This document shows positions 35,488-45,051 of a stretch of DNA of 51,521 nt, piece after piece (position 1 is the first letter of the stretch; the number at the start of each line of letters is the position of its first letter). Position numbers and translations under genes: made by a program. The stretch is taken from NCBI GenBank assembly GCA_949286885.1, contig CASEEG010000052.1:1-51521 (forward strand), given 5' to 3'. The stretch is from an uncultured bacterium. Lineage in GTDB: Bacteria; Cyanobacteriota; Vampirovibrionia; Gastranaerophilales; Gastranaerophilaceae. Below the pieces are notes generated by a model, which was not told where the DNA came from, ran no database searches, and saw only the letters and a list, made by a program, of their open reading frames with translations.

Positions 35488-36378
35488 TCAACTAACCCTT
35501 TCGCGCATGTCTTTTAAAATTTGCAAAAATACATCCGAATTAATTTCTGCCTTTTTGAGTATATCATGACAATTTAAAATTAGCTCGCTAAATTTTTCTT
35601 TAGCGTAATCAAGTCCAAAAAGTGTAACAAATGTCGCTTTATTTTCTTTTTCATCCTTTCCTGCGGTTTTACCCAATTCTGCAGTATTGGATATAACATC
35701 TAAAATATCGTCATACGCCTGAAAAGCAAGACCAAAGTTATAAGAAAATTCTTTCATTAAATCAAGCTGCATTTTGTTTGCTCCACCAAGCATAGCACCG
35801 CTTAGTATTGCACATTCAAATAATGCTGCGGTTTTATAAGTATGAATATACTCTAAATGCTCATAATCAACTTTTTCAATATTTTTTTCAGCCTCAATAT
35901 CGGCACATTGACCGGCAACAATCCCAAAAGCACCTGCAGATTTTAAATAAAGATTAACAACCTCTAAAAGTACCTTTGTATCAACAAAAGCAGGTGTTTT
36001 TTCTATTATTGTCTGCGCCCCAAAAGATATTAAAGCGTCCCCTGCTAAAACTGCCATAGCCTCACCATATACCTTATGGTTAGATGGTTTACCCCTTCTT
36101 AAATCGTCGTTATCCATGCAGGGTAAATCATCGTGTATAAGACTTTGTGCATGGAGCATTTCAATAGCACAAGCGCATGGCAGGGCTTGCTCATAAGAGC
36201 CGCTAAACACTCTGCAGGATTCAAGACAAAACATTGCCCTCAATCTTTTGCCACCAAGCAAAGTTGTATATTGCATAGCTTCCCAAATTGTTTTATCGTA
36301 GTTTGCTTTTTCAATTTCGACAGCAAAATACCCCTCAAGTGTAGAGTGTACAAGCTCTTTATAATCTTTAATATCCAT
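35488..36378 (-). CDS. Polyprenyl synthetase (FPP/GGPP synthase type)
   Basis: Makes C15-C20 prenyl diphosphates from IPP and allylic diphosphates. Both aspartate-rich motifs are present: HDDLPCMDNDD with the following RRGKPS, and the second FQAYDDILD near residue 215-225. 296 residues from ATG 36378, six bases after GAGG; upstream ATG and TTG in the same frame are poorer starts. It overlaps the rsgA 3' end by 11 bases and is followed by the divergent-PAP2 gene. Product length (C15 or C20) is not clear from the sequence. Confidence 0.94.
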   Translation of the reverse strand: MDIKDYKELVHSTLEGYFAVEIEKANYDKTIWEAMQYTTLLGGKRLRAMFCLESCRVFSGSYEQALPCACAIEMLHAQSLIHDDLPCMDNDDLRRGKPSNHKVYGEAMAVLAGDALISFGAQTIIEKTPAFVDTKVLLEVVNLYLKSAGAFGIVAGQCADIEAEKNIEKVDYEHLEYIHTYKTAALFECAILSGAMLGGANKMQLDLMKEFSYNFGLAFQAYDDILDVISNTAELGKTAGKDEKENKATFVTLFGLDYAKEKFSELILNCHDILKKAEINSDVFLQILKDMRERVS

Positions 36379-37399
36379 TTTCATCCTCAATTACTTCATG
36401 TAAATTTTTCATTATTTGCCTTTGCGTGTTTCTGGCACTACGTCTTTTTACTCGGCTGATTTTTGCCTTATTTTCCCCATGGGTGTGCTTTTTTGTTTCT
36501 TCTTCTTTTTGAGAACCGTATGTTACTTTTTGTTTATAATCTTTAGCTTCTTTTAAAAATTCAAGATAACTTTTGTATCTTTGGGAATTAATTTTGTTGA
36601 GATTTTTCAGCACCTCACAATCCTTTGAATGCTCATCACCTTCAATATGCAAGCAGTCCGAAAATTTACAATTTTGTGCAAACTTATAAATATCATCAAA
36701 TAAAATATCCAAATCCTTTGGCAAAATAAAATCAAATTTTAAATTTGAAAACCCGGGAGTGTCGATTATTCTAAAATCTACAAAATCTAAAATCTCGCAA
36801 TGTCTTGTAGTATGGCAACCTCTGCCTGTTTGCACACTGACATTTGATGTTCTTAAATTAAAATCAGGATTGAGCGCATTTATGACAGAGCTTTTGCCTA
36901 CTCCTGACAATCCGCAAAGCACAATGGTTTTTCCTTTTATTTCTTTTTTTAAATCATCTAACCCGTATTTTTCTTTTGCGGATGTAAAAACAATGTTATA
37001 ACCCAACGGTTTATATATATTTAATATTTCTTCAGTTTGTTTTTTAAACACAACTTCATCAAGCAAATCCTCTTTATTAAAGCAGAGCATAACCTCAATT
37101 TTATGATATTTTAAATAGGTTAAATACCTGTTTAACTGCACAAAATCAAGTTTTGGCTCAAGTAAGGAGGACACAACAACAGCTAAGTCTATATTTGCGA
37201 CACTCGGACGCAAAAGCTGGTTTTTACGGGGCAAAACCGAACATATTGCATTTAGATTTTCAATTTCAACAAAATCACCTGTTAAAATTTTTTGTTTTTG
37301 TTTTTTTAAAACTTCACGAAGTTTACATTCAAAAACCTCATTGTCTTTGGATTTTACATAGTAAAAATCGGAATGTATTTTAAAAACCTGCCCTTGCAT
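36368..37399 (-). CDS. rsgA: Ribosome small-subunit-dependent GTPase RsgA, with C-terminal extension
   Basis: Late 30S assembly GTPase with circularly permuted G motifs (G4 FNKEDL, then G1 GLSGVGKSSVIN, then G3 DTPGFSN). The zinc-binding region has CKFSDCLHIEGDEHSKDC. The C-terminal ~45 residues after the zinc domain are longer and more basic than usual (VKRRSARNTQRQIMK). 343 residues. It has no ribosome binding site: TTGAAT, 17 bases, TATTAT, six bases, then ATG, so it is probably leaderless. Followed by the prenyl synthase gene. Confidence 0.95.
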   Translation of the reverse strand: MQGQVFKIHSDFYYVKSKDNEVFECKLREVLKKQKQKILTGDFVEIENLNAICSVLPRKNQLLRPSVANIDLAVVVSSLLEPKLDFVQLNRYLTYLKYHKIEVMLCFNKEDLLDEVVFKKQTEEILNIYKPLGYNIVFTSAKEKYGLDDLKKEIKGKTIVLCGLSGVGKSSVINALNPDFNLRTSNVSVQTGRGCHTTRHCEILDFVDFRIIDTPGFSNLKFDFILPKDLDILFDDIYKFAQNCKFSDCLHIEGDEHSKDCEVLKNLNKINSQRYKSYLEFLKEAKDYKQKVTYGSQKEEETKKHTHGENKAKISRVKRRSARNTQRQIMKNLHEVIEDENGY

Positions 37400-37405
37400 A
37401 TATTA

Positions 37406-37434
37406 ATAATAGTTAAAAAATTAAGGATATTCAA
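37406..37434 (-). promoter_or_regulatory. Promoter of rsgA, leaderless geometry
   Basis: On the minus strand TTGAAT, 17-base spacer, TATTAT, then six bases to the rsgA ATG. With initiation about seven bases after the -10 box the transcript would begin at the start codon itself. No ribosome binding site is seen. Confidence 0.65.
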
Positions 37435-37441
37435 TTTATTT

Positions 37442-37471
37442 TTGCACACATTAAAGTATTTATATTATAAT
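37442..37471 (+). promoter_or_regulatory. Promoter of the accD-fli-flh operon
   Basis: TTGCAC (37442-37447) and a perfect TATAAT (37466-37471) with an 18-base spacer, 31 bases upstream of the accD ATG. It is divergent to the rsgA promoter. No other good promoter is seen until the end of the 11-kb gene run. Confidence 0.65.
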
Positions 37472-37502
37472 ATAGCTAAAGATTTTGGTTGAGGATTTTA
37501 AG

Positions 37503-38387
37503 ATGACACTTACCGATTGGTTTAATAAAAGAAAAATGCAGCAAATTGCAGCTCGTGATAACGATATAAAAATTGACGATTCAATTTCAAAACTCTGGAT
37601 GTTATGTTACAACTGCAATTCGCAATTACCAAAAAAAGACCTTGAACACAACAACATGGTCTGTCCAAATTGCGATTATCACTTTAGAATTGGCGCAAGG
37701 GACAGAATTAAATTAATTTTTGACGAAGGCACTTTTGTTGAAATGTTCCAAAATATTCAAGGTAAAGACCCTCTTGAGTTTGTAGACACACAACCATACA
37801 CTCAAAGACAAAAATCTGCTAAAGAAAAATCTAATCTGGATGAGGCTGTTATTTGCGGAGTAGGCGAAATTAACGGACAAAAAGTTGCAACAGCGGTTAT
37901 GGATTTTGATTACATGGGCGGCTCTATGGGCTCTGTAGTAGGCGAAAAAGTAACACTTGTTATGGAACATGCCCTAAAAGAAAATTTGCCTGTAATAGTA
38001 TTTACATCCTCTGGCGGCGCAAGAATGCAAGAAAGCGCACTAAGCCTTATGCAAATGGCAAAAACAAGTTGTGCAGTTGCAAAATTAAACGAAGCTAAGC
38101 TTTTATACATAACTGTTTTAACAGAGCCTACATTTGGCGGAGTAACGGCAAGTTTTGGAACAATAGGAGATATTATAATTGCTGAAAAAGGCGCAAGGAT
38201 TGGTTTTGCAGGAAGAAGGGTAATTGAGCAAACAATTAAACAAAAACTCCCTGCAGATTTCCAAACTGCTGAGTATCTTTTAAAATACGGTCAAATAGAC
38301 CTGATTGTTACGAGAAAAGAAATGAAAGAAAAACTTTCAAAGTTAATTGAGCTACATTCAAAAAACAACTGTAAAAGGAATAAATAA
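37503..38387 (+). CDS. accD: Acetyl-CoA carboxylase, carboxyltransferase beta subunit
   Basis: With AccA it transfers the carboxyl from carboxybiotin to acetyl-CoA. A zinc ribbon is formed by C35, C38, C54 and C57 (CYNC and CPNC). Further signatures are GSMGSVVGEK and FTSSGGARMQE, then EPTFGGVTASF. The length is about 294 residues. ATG 37503 has GAGG eight bases upstream; the longer frame starts at TTG 37485. It begins the 11-kb operon that continues with flagellar export genes. Confidence 0.96.
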   Translation: MTLTDWFNKRKMQQIAARDNDIKIDDSISKLWMLCYNCNSQLPKKDLEHNNMVCPNCDYHFRIGARDRIKLIFDEGTFVEMFQNIQGKDPLEFVDTQPYTQRQKSAKEKSNLDEAVICGVGEINGQKVATAVMDFDYMGGSMGSVVGEKVTLVMEHALKENLPVIVFTSSGGARMQESALSLMQMAKTSCAVAKLNEAKLLYITVLTEPTFGGVTASFGTIGDIIIAEKGARIGFAGRRVIEQTIKQKLPADFQTAEYLLKYGQIDLIVTRKEMKEKLSKLIELHSKNNCKRNK

Positions 38388-39337
38388 TGCAAATACTGGA
38401 ATTTGAAAAACCTATTTATAAAATGCAGGAAAAAATAGAAGAATTAAAAAAACTGAGCGTGGATACAAATATGGACTACAACGACGAAATTAAAAAGCTT
38501 GAAAACCAAACACAAGAATACAAAAAAGAACTCTACGACAGTTTAGAGCCTTACCAAAAACTGCAAATAGCACGCCATCCTCAAAGACCTAATTTCTTTG
38601 ATTACGTTCATTTTATGTGCGAAGATTTTATTGAACTGCACGGAGATAGAGCAGGTACTGATGACAGGGCAATAATCGGCGGTGTAGCTGAAATTGACGG
38701 CAGAGCTGTTATGTTAATCGGCACCCAAAAAGGTAAAACTACAAAAGAAAACCTTGAGTATAATTTTGGTATGCCGCAACCTCAAGGCTACAGAAAGGCT
38801 TTAAGACTTTTTGAGCATGCATCAAAATTTAATCTGCCGATTATCACCCTTGTTGATACTATGGGGGCGTATCCGGGTATGCAAGCAGAACAAACAGGAC
38901 AAGGTATTGCAATTGCCGAAAATTTAAAAGAAATGGCAAAACTTGAAGTACCCGTTATTGCGGTGATTACAGGGGAAGGCTGCTCCGGCGGAGCTTTAGG
39001 ACTTGCCGTTGCAAATAAAGTTATGATACTTGAACATGCTTACTATACTGTAATTTCACCTGAGGGCTGCGCTTCAATTCTTTGGAGAGATGCAAATATG
39101 GCACGTGAAGCTGCCAATGCTCTTAAAATTACAGGAAAAGACCTTTTAAAATACGGCATAGTGGATGAAGTCATAAAAGAACCAACAGGCGGCGCACACT
39201 ATGACCCTGAGGCAATGGCTAATGAACTTAAAAAATCGTTGTTAAATGCACTTGATGAGTACAAAAATATGAGTGCTCAAGAACTTAAAGACGACAGATA
39301 CAATAAATTCAGACGTATGGGAGTTTTTGCACAATAA
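38387..39337 (+). CDS. accA: Acetyl-CoA carboxylase, carboxyltransferase alpha subunit
   Basis: Partner of AccD. Signatures are an N-terminal helical region, YDSLEPYQKLQIARHPQRP, ELHGDRAGTDD, DTMGAYPGMQAE, and GEGCSGGALG, followed by SPEGCASILWRD. 316 residues, normal. Its ATG overlaps the accD stop by one base, so the pair is coupled. The next gene, fliP, begins only 15 bases later without a promoter between them. Confidence 0.97.
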   Translation: MQILEFEKPIYKMQEKIEELKKLSVDTNMDYNDEIKKLENQTQEYKKELYDSLEPYQKLQIARHPQRPNFFDYVHFMCEDFIELHGDRAGTDDRAIIGGVAEIDGRAVMLIGTQKGKTTKENLEYNFGMPQPQGYRKALRLFEHASKFNLPIITLVDTMGAYPGMQAEQTGQGIAIAENLKEMAKLEVPVIAVITGEGCSGGALGLAVANKVMILEHAYYTVISPEGCASILWRDANMAREAANALKITGKDLLKYGIVDEVIKEPTGGAHYDPEAMANELKKSLLNALDEYKNMSAQELKDDRYNKFRRMGVFAQ

Positions 39338-39352
39338 AAAAGAAAGAAGTTT

Positions 39353-40117
39353 ATGGGGAGAGGTTTTAAAAATTTCATAAAATTATTAGGGGCTTTTTGT
39401 CTTTTTATAATGACAAACACGCAAAGTTTTGCTGCAATTGCATTTCCAAATATTAATATTAGTATGCAAGGCGCAAATACACCACAAGAGTTTACTCAAG
39501 GCGTTCAGGTTTTAATACTTTTAACCATTTTAACACTTGCACCCAGTATAATTATTATGACAACAGCTTTTGTAAGGATTGTAATAGTCCTGACACTTGC
39601 ACGGCAAGCAATAGGTACAACAAGCTTGCCTCCATCGCAAGTAATAGTTGGTCTTGCGTTGATTTTAACATTTTTTGTAATGTCGCCGACGTTATCTAAA
39701 ATTAATGAAACAGCGTATCAACCATACATAAAAAACCAAATAACCCAACAAGCTGCTCTTGATAATGCCATTAAACCGCTTAGGGTTTTTATGTTTAAAC
39801 AAACTCATGACAAAGAGCTTGAATTGTTCAGAAATCTTGCAAAGTTACCGAAATTTAAAAATCCCGATTCCGTTCCGACTTATGTTTTAATTCCTGCTTT
39901 TGTGCTCTCTGAGCTCAAAACAGCATTTAAAATAGGTTTTATAATATTTTTACCATTTCTTGTAATAGATATAGTTGTGGCAAGTATTCTTGTTTCAATG
40001 GGTATGTTATTTTTACCACCGACAACAATTGCTATGCCGTTTAAGCTCATTATGTTTGTTATGGTAGACGGCTGGTATTTAATCACAAAATCGCTTATTG
40101 AAGGCTTTGTAACATAA
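39353..40117 (+). CDS. fliP: Flagellar export protein FliP
   Basis: Core subunit of the type III export gate. A signal peptide (FCLFIMTNTQSFA) and four hydrophobic segments are present. The signature SFVRIVIVLTLARQAIGTTSLPPSQV is seen here as AFVRIVIVLTLARQAIGT and the C-terminal stretch ELKTAFKIGFIIFLPFLVIDIVVASIL (short forms). 254 residues, normal. A fliO is not seen upstream, and the gene follows accA by 15 bases. Confidence 0.97.
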   Translation: MGRGFKNFIKLLGAFCLFIMTNTQSFAAIAFPNINISMQGANTPQEFTQGVQVLILLTILTLAPSIIIMTTAFVRIVIVLTLARQAIGTTSLPPSQVIVGLALILTFFVMSPTLSKINETAYQPYIKNQITQQAALDNAIKPLRVFMFKQTHDKELELFRNLAKLPKFKNPDSVPTYVLIPAFVLSELKTAFKIGFIIFLPFLVIDIVVASILVSMGMLFLPPTTIAMPFKLIMFVMVDGWYLITKSLIEGFVT

Positions 40118-40127
40118 GGAGAACATA

Positions 40128-40397
40128 ATGGAAGAAGAAATATTTTTAACTATTTTTCAAAAAGTCCTTGTGCTTACAATGGAAATGTGTGCGCCGGTTT
40201 TAATAACCTCAATTGTAGTCGGGCTTTTAATAAGCATTGTACAGTCGGTAACTCAAATTCAAGAGTCAACGCTTACTTTTGTACCTAAAATATTTGCCTG
40301 CATTTTGGCTCTAATTGTTTGTATGCCCTGGATGTTAAGCATTTTTATTTCAAGAACAAATGAACTTTTTGATTATATGAGAACTTTTATCGGGTGA
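40128..40397 (+). CDS. fliQ: Flagellar export protein FliQ
   Basis: Small subunit of the export gate, 89 residues with two membrane helices. The segment SVTQIQESTLTFVPKI is the FliQ hallmark. It lies between fliP and fliR, as usual, and is preceded by AAGGAGAA. Confidence 0.96.
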   Translation: MEEEIFLTIFQKVLVLTMEMCAPVLITSIVVGLLISIVQSVTQIQESTLTFVPKIFACILALIVCMPWMLSIFISRTNELFDYMRTFIG

Positions 40398-40405
40398 GGT
40401 AAAAA

Positions 40406-41197
40406 ATGCCTGATGCACCAAGCCTTTTAACGCTTTTTTCACCAAAAAACATCGTTGTATTTATGCTTATTTTTACAAGGATGTCAGGGCTTTTTGCAAC
40501 GGCACCGTTTTTTTCAACTTTTCAAATGCCTGAGCAGGTTAAAATATGGTTTTGCGCTTTAATTTCTTTTATTTTATATCCGATTTTAAGCGCAAAAGCT
40601 CAGTTTATAATGCCAAATTCCATGCCTGAATTTGCAATACTAATTGCAATAGAGTTTTGCATAGGTTTTGCAATTGGCTTTATTGCAAACCTTTTGTTTG
40701 CAGGCGTTTCAATGGTTGGTGAACTTATAAGTATTCAAATGGGTTTATCTATGGCAAATGTACTTGACCCTGTTTCAGGGGAGAGTTCTACAATTATGTC
40801 AAGCTTGTATACATACCTTGCGGTATTGGTTTTTATAGGTTTAGGTGCTTACGAGTACCTTTTTGCAGCAATTTATAAAAGCTTTTTTGCAATGCCTGTA
40901 GGTTTTATGGGTGTTTTTAACGCAGGTGTAATAGAAGGCGCAATGACACTTGCGGGGCAAATGTTTCAAATAGCCTTTGGACTTGCAATGCCTATTTTTT
41001 CAGTACTTTTAGTGTGCGACATTTTGCTTGGCATGATGAATAAAGTCATGCCACAAATGAACATTTTTATGGTGTCGCTACCTTTTAAAGTATTTTTGGG
41101 ATTGGTTTTAATACTTTTATTCCTAAAAGGCTCGGTTACATACCTTATGGATGTTATGGCACAATATTTACAAGGAATTCTGCATTTGTTTACATAA
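40406..41197 (+). CDS. fliR: Flagellar export protein FliR
   Basis: Export-gate subunit of 263 residues with about six membrane segments. Conserved pieces are FTRMSGLFATAPFFS, IGFAIGFIANLLFAGVSMVGELIS, GLSMANVLDP. It sits between fliQ and flhB, nine bases after fliQ. The match to the family is good along the whole length. Confidence 0.96.
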   Translation: MPDAPSLLTLFSPKNIVVFMLIFTRMSGLFATAPFFSTFQMPEQVKIWFCALISFILYPILSAKAQFIMPNSMPEFAILIAIEFCIGFAIGFIANLLFAGVSMVGELISIQMGLSMANVLDPVSGESSTIMSSLYTYLAVLVFIGLGAYEYLFAAIYKSFFAMPVGFMGVFNAGVIEGAMTLAGQMFQIAFGLAMPIFSVLLVCDILLGMMNKVMPQMNIFMVSLPFKVFLGLVLILLFLKGSVTYLMDVMAQYLQGILHLFT

Positions 41198-41221
41198 AAG
41201 GAAAAGTTTATAATATAAATT

Positions 41222-42292
41222 ATGGCTAACGAAGAAAGAACAGAAAGCGCCACCCCCAAACGACGGGAGAAGGAAAGAGACAGAGGAAATATTGCAAAAA
41301 GTCAGGATTTTACATCCTCACTTATGCTGACTTTGGGCGTTGGACTTATGTATATGCTCTCATCGTCAATGCTGCAAAAAATTCAAAACATTTTGTATCA
41401 AACTTTTACTCATCTTGACCCAAAAGAAATTAACGAATCAAATCCAATGGGTATATTTATACCATACGCTCAAGCTACGGGCGAAATTCTTGTACCTTTT
41501 CTTTTCCTTTTATGTCTTGGAGCAGCACTTATTTTAAGATTGCAAACAGGAGCACTGTTTGCAAAAGAAGCCCTAAAGCCTAATTTTGATAAACTTATGC
41601 CCGGTAATATGGTAAAAGCACTGCTTAAAAAATTTAACTTTTTTGAACCAAAGACAATGATGGAGCTTGTAAAATCTCTGGCAAAACTAACTGCAGTAGG
41701 ACTTGTAGGATTTAATGTAATAAATAAAAGAAAAGGCGACCTTTTTGCAACAATCGGAATGGATGTAAATACAAGTTTTGCAATTGTAGGGTCTGTTATT
41801 ATGGAACTTATTGTAAATATCTGCATAATTCTTTTAATTGTTGGTATTATTGATAAAAAATTTCAGGATTACCAATATGAAAAATCCATTAAAATGACAA
41901 AACAAGAAGTTAAAGACGAATGGAAAAACTTAGAAGGAGATCCTAAAATTAAAAGCAAAGTTCGTGCTTTTCAAATGCAAATTATGCAACAAAAGATGAT
42001 GTCATCGGTAAAACAAGCAGATGTTGTTGTTGTAAACCCAACGCACTATGCAGTTGCAATTAAATACGACCCCCAAAGTACTCCTGTGCCACAGGTTTTA
42101 GCAAAAGGTGTCGATTTTCTTGCTTTTAAAATAAGAGAAATTGCAAAAAATAATAATATTCCGATAGTAGAAAATAAACCTCTTGCGCAAAGTTTGTACA
42201 AATTAGTACCAATTGGTGGTATAATACCACAAGAACTGTATGTGGCAGTTGCAGAGGTTCTAAGATTTGTCTACTCGGCAAAAGGGAAGTAA
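41222..42292 (+). CDS. flhB: Flagellar export switch protein FlhB
   Basis: Controls the switch from rod/hook to filament export. The start ERTESATPKRREKERDRGNIAKS is canonical (short), four membrane helices follow, and the C-terminal cytoplasmic domain has the autocleavage site NPTHYAVAIKYD, which FlhB cuts between N and P. 356 residues, normal. It has an AAGGAAAA ribosome binding site. It follows fliR and precedes flhA. Confidence 0.97.
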   Translation: MANEERTESATPKRREKERDRGNIAKSQDFTSSLMLTLGVGLMYMLSSSMLQKIQNILYQTFTHLDPKEINESNPMGIFIPYAQATGEILVPFLFLLCLGAALILRLQTGALFAKEALKPNFDKLMPGNMVKALLKKFNFFEPKTMMELVKSLAKLTAVGLVGFNVINKRKGDLFATIGMDVNTSFAIVGSVIMELIVNICIILLIVGIIDKKFQDYQYEKSIKMTKQEVKDEWKNLEGDPKIKSKVRAFQMQIMQQKMMSSVKQADVVVVNPTHYAVAIKYDPQSTPVPQVLAKGVDFLAFKIREIAKNNNIPIVENKPLAQSLYKLVPIGGIIPQELYVAVAEVLRFVYSAKGK

Positions 42293-42314
42293 AAGCGGGG
42301 AGAAAATTTAACAG

Positions 42315-44417
42315 TTGAACAAACTGGCACTATTACTTAAAAATAACGATATAGTTTTTGCAATTGGTTTAGTCGTCATAGTTCTTATGATGGTTATACC
42401 AATACCGCCGCAGTTGCTTGACCTTTTGCTTACAATAAATATCTCTCTTTCTGTTTTAATTCTTCTTGTATGCTTATACACAAAAGAACCTCTAGACTAT
42501 TCTTCCTTCCCTACAATTCTTCTTGTTGCAACACTATTCAGGCTGGGGTTAAACGTAACTTCTACCCGATTAATTTTACTTGAGGCTAACGCAGGTAGCG
42601 TTATTGAATCTTTCGGGCAATTTGTAATAGGCGGCAATTACGTTGTCGGTTTTGTAATATTTGTCATTCTTGTAATTATCAACTTTATGGTAATTACAGG
42701 CGGTGCCGGCAGGGTTGCTGAAGTATCGGCAAGGTTTACTTTGGATTCAATGCCCGGCAAACAGCTCTCAATTGATGCCGATTTAAACTCGGGCTTAATT
42801 GATGAGAAAGAGGCAAAACTAAGACGTAAAAAACTTGAGCGAGAAGCAGATTTCTACGGTACTATGGATGGTGCTTCAAAATTTGTTAAGGGGGACGCCA
42901 CAGCCGGTATTATAATTACGGTTATAAATATAGTAGGCGGCTTAATTATTGGTATATTGCAGCTTAAAATGGAGCCTGCAACTGCGCTTTCAACATATAC
43001 CATTTTAACAGTAGGTGATGGTCTTGTATCTCAAATTCCGGCTCTTATTATCTCAACTGCAACAGGTTTAATTATAAGCCGTGCATCAGGTTCAGACCGC
43101 TCATTAAGCGAAGATATTGGACTTGAAATGTTTTCAAACCCAAAAGTTCTTTTTATTGTATCAGGACTTTTGTTTTTTATGGGTATTGTCCCGGGTATGC
43201 CAACAATTCCGTTTCTTTTAGTTTCGGCAGCCTCAGGCTGGTATGGCTGGAATAAGCATAAAGAAATACAGAAAAAAGAAATTGAGGACTTAAAGGCACA
43301 AGAGGATGCCAAAAAAGCTCAAAAACTCGGTAAAAAACGCAAAAAAGCAACTCGTGAAAGTGTACTTGAACTCTTGAACGTTGAAACACTTGAAATTGAA
43401 ATAGGCTACAGACTTGTAAGTCTGCTAGATCCTGAAAAAGGCGGGGATTTATTAGACAGAATAGCTCAAATAAGGCGTCAAAGTGCGCTTGACCTTGGTA
43501 TTGTATTACCCTCAATTCGTGTTCGGGACAATTTACAACTGCCGCCAAACACTTATCAGGTAAAATTAAAAGGTGTTTCAATAGAATCGGGTGAAGTTTA
43601 TCCTGAGCGCTCTCTTGCAATGAACTCTATGGGTGGAGCGGAAGACCCCAATATTAAAGGTATCAACACAATTGAGCCCGCTTTTAAACTTCCTGCTATT
43701 TGGATTGAAGAAAAAGATAAAGAATACGCAGAAACTGTAGGTTACACTGTCGTAAGCCCGTCAGCGGTTATTTCAACTCACTTAACAGAAATCATAAGAA
43801 AAAATGCAAGTGAAATTATTACTCGTGCAGATGTTCAACAACTTATTGATAATCTTAAAAAAGAAGTTTCTGATGAGTACGTTAATGATTTAATGAAAGA
43901 AATATCAACCGCCGATGTTCAACAAATTATCCAAAATCTTTTAAAAGAGTGCGTTTCAATTAGAGATTTAAAAACAATTCTTGAAACAATGAGCCTGCAA
44001 GCAAGAACAAATAAAAATCATAATGCCCTAACAGAATATTGCAGACAGGCATTAGCCAGAAATATTTGCAAGCAAAATCTGGCAGACACAGGCGAATTGC
44101 TTGCAATTACACTCTCTCAAGACGTTGAACAACAAATAGCACAAGGTGTAAACCCTGACGGAGAAAGTTTAACACTAAATCCTGATTTTGTTAAAAAACT
44201 TATGGACAGTTTAAATCTTGAATTTACAAAAGCAGTTCAACAAACGGGGAATCGTCCTGTTATTTTATGCTCATCGCCCATAAGGTTGATTTTTAGAAGA
44301 TTAATCGAGCGAACTTACCCACAAATTGTTATAATGTCATATAATGAAGTAACAAACAATACAAAAGCAAAGTCCATAGGAACAATAAGAACAGATTTAA
44401 AAACGGCAGCCGTATGA
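42315..44417 (+). CDS. flhA: Flagellar export protein FlhA (TTG start)
   Basis: Largest gate subunit, 700 residues, eight membrane segments in the first half and a large cytoplasmic domain after about 330 for cargo docking. Signatures are FPTILLVATLFRLGLNVTSTRLIL, ARFTLDSMPGKQLSIDADLN and GDGLVSQIPALIISTATGLI (short forms). The start is a TTG at 42315; the nearest ATG codons lie within the first membrane helix and would truncate it. A GGGGAG ribosome binding site is 12 bases upstream. FlhF and FlhG are not in the window. Confidence 0.96.
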   Translation: MNKLALLLKNNDIVFAIGLVVIVLMMVIPIPPQLLDLLLTINISLSVLILLVCLYTKEPLDYSSFPTILLVATLFRLGLNVTSTRLILLEANAGSVIESFGQFVIGGNYVVGFVIFVILVIINFMVITGGAGRVAEVSARFTLDSMPGKQLSIDADLNSGLIDEKEAKLRRKKLEREADFYGTMDGASKFVKGDATAGIIITVINIVGGLIIGILQLKMEPATALSTYTILTVGDGLVSQIPALIISTATGLIISRASGSDRSLSEDIGLEMFSNPKVLFIVSGLLFFMGIVPGMPTIPFLLVSAASGWYGWNKHKEIQKKEIEDLKAQEDAKKAQKLGKKRKKATRESVLELLNVETLEIEIGYRLVSLLDPEKGGDLLDRIAQIRRQSALDLGIVLPSIRVRDNLQLPPNTYQVKLKGVSIESGEVYPERSLAMNSMGGAEDPNIKGINTIEPAFKLPAIWIEEKDKEYAETVGYTVVSPSAVISTHLTEIIRKNASEIITRADVQQLIDNLKKEVSDEYVNDLMKEISTADVQQIIQNLLKECVSIRDLKTILETMSLQARTNKNHNALTEYCRQALARNICKQNLADTGELLAITLSQDVEQQIAQGVNPDGESLTLNPDFVKKLMDSLNLEFTKAVQQTGNRPVILCSSPIRLIFRRLIERTYPQIVIMSYNEVTNNTKAKSIGTIRTDLKTAAV

Positions 44418-44430
44418 AAATGAGGAAAAT

Positions 44431-45051
44431 ATGCGAGAAATAATAAAAAAAGGTCATGATTACAGAATAATCCCTGAAAATTTTGAAAGTGCAACTATTT
44501 TTGAAATAAAAAATATTAATGATACCGATTTTGATATAGAACTAACAAAAGCAAGCGACGAAGAATTAAAAGATTACCAAGAAGGTGCTGAGGTTGAAAT
44601 TTTTGGTTCAGGCAAAGATGGTTTATTGTTCTTTGAAACAAAAATCAAGAAAAGTGATGGGAAAAACCTTAAAGTAAGCATACCCGAAAATTATAAAAAT
44701 ATTCAAAGAAGAGAATATTCCAGGGTAAGGTTTATGGGTGAATTAGATATAAAAGGAGAAAACGATAACCTAATTTCAGTAGAAGACATTTCGGCCGGCG
44801 GTTTAAAACTCATTATGAAGAAACCACTGCAAGCTAACAAAGACTATGAAATAAAAATAAAACTCATCAATAATCTTACAATAAATTGCCTGCTGCATCC
44901 AGTAAGAATAGAGGAACAAGAAGGAACAAAAGATATATCATATAGTATTTCCGGATGCTATAAAAACATATCAAGTATAGACAGAATTGCACTTGTTCAA
45001 TATTCGTTCAAAATTTTAATGGAAACAGAAAACAGAGAAAATGGAAGATAA
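44431..45051 (+). CDS. PilZ-domain protein (c-di-GMP receptor type)
   Basis: A 206-residue cytoplasmic protein with a C-terminal PilZ domain (about residues 91-195). The c-di-GMP binding motifs are R94-E-Y-S-R98 and D119-I-S121-A-G-G124, both intact. The N-terminal part (1-85) resembles the YcgR-like N domain that contacts the flagellar motor or stator. A flagellar brake role like YcgR is inferred from this and from location after flhA. Its 3' end overlaps the next gene by 11 bases. Confidence 0.9.
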   Translation: MREIIKKGHDYRIIPENFESATIFEIKNINDTDFDIELTKASDEELKDYQEGAEVEIFGSGKDGLLFFETKIKKSDGKNLKVSIPENYKNIQRREYSRVRFMGELDIKGENDNLISVEDISAGGLKLIMKKPLQANKDYEIKIKLINNLTINCLLHPVRIEEQEGTKDISYSISGCYKNISSIDRIALVQYSFKILMETENRENGR

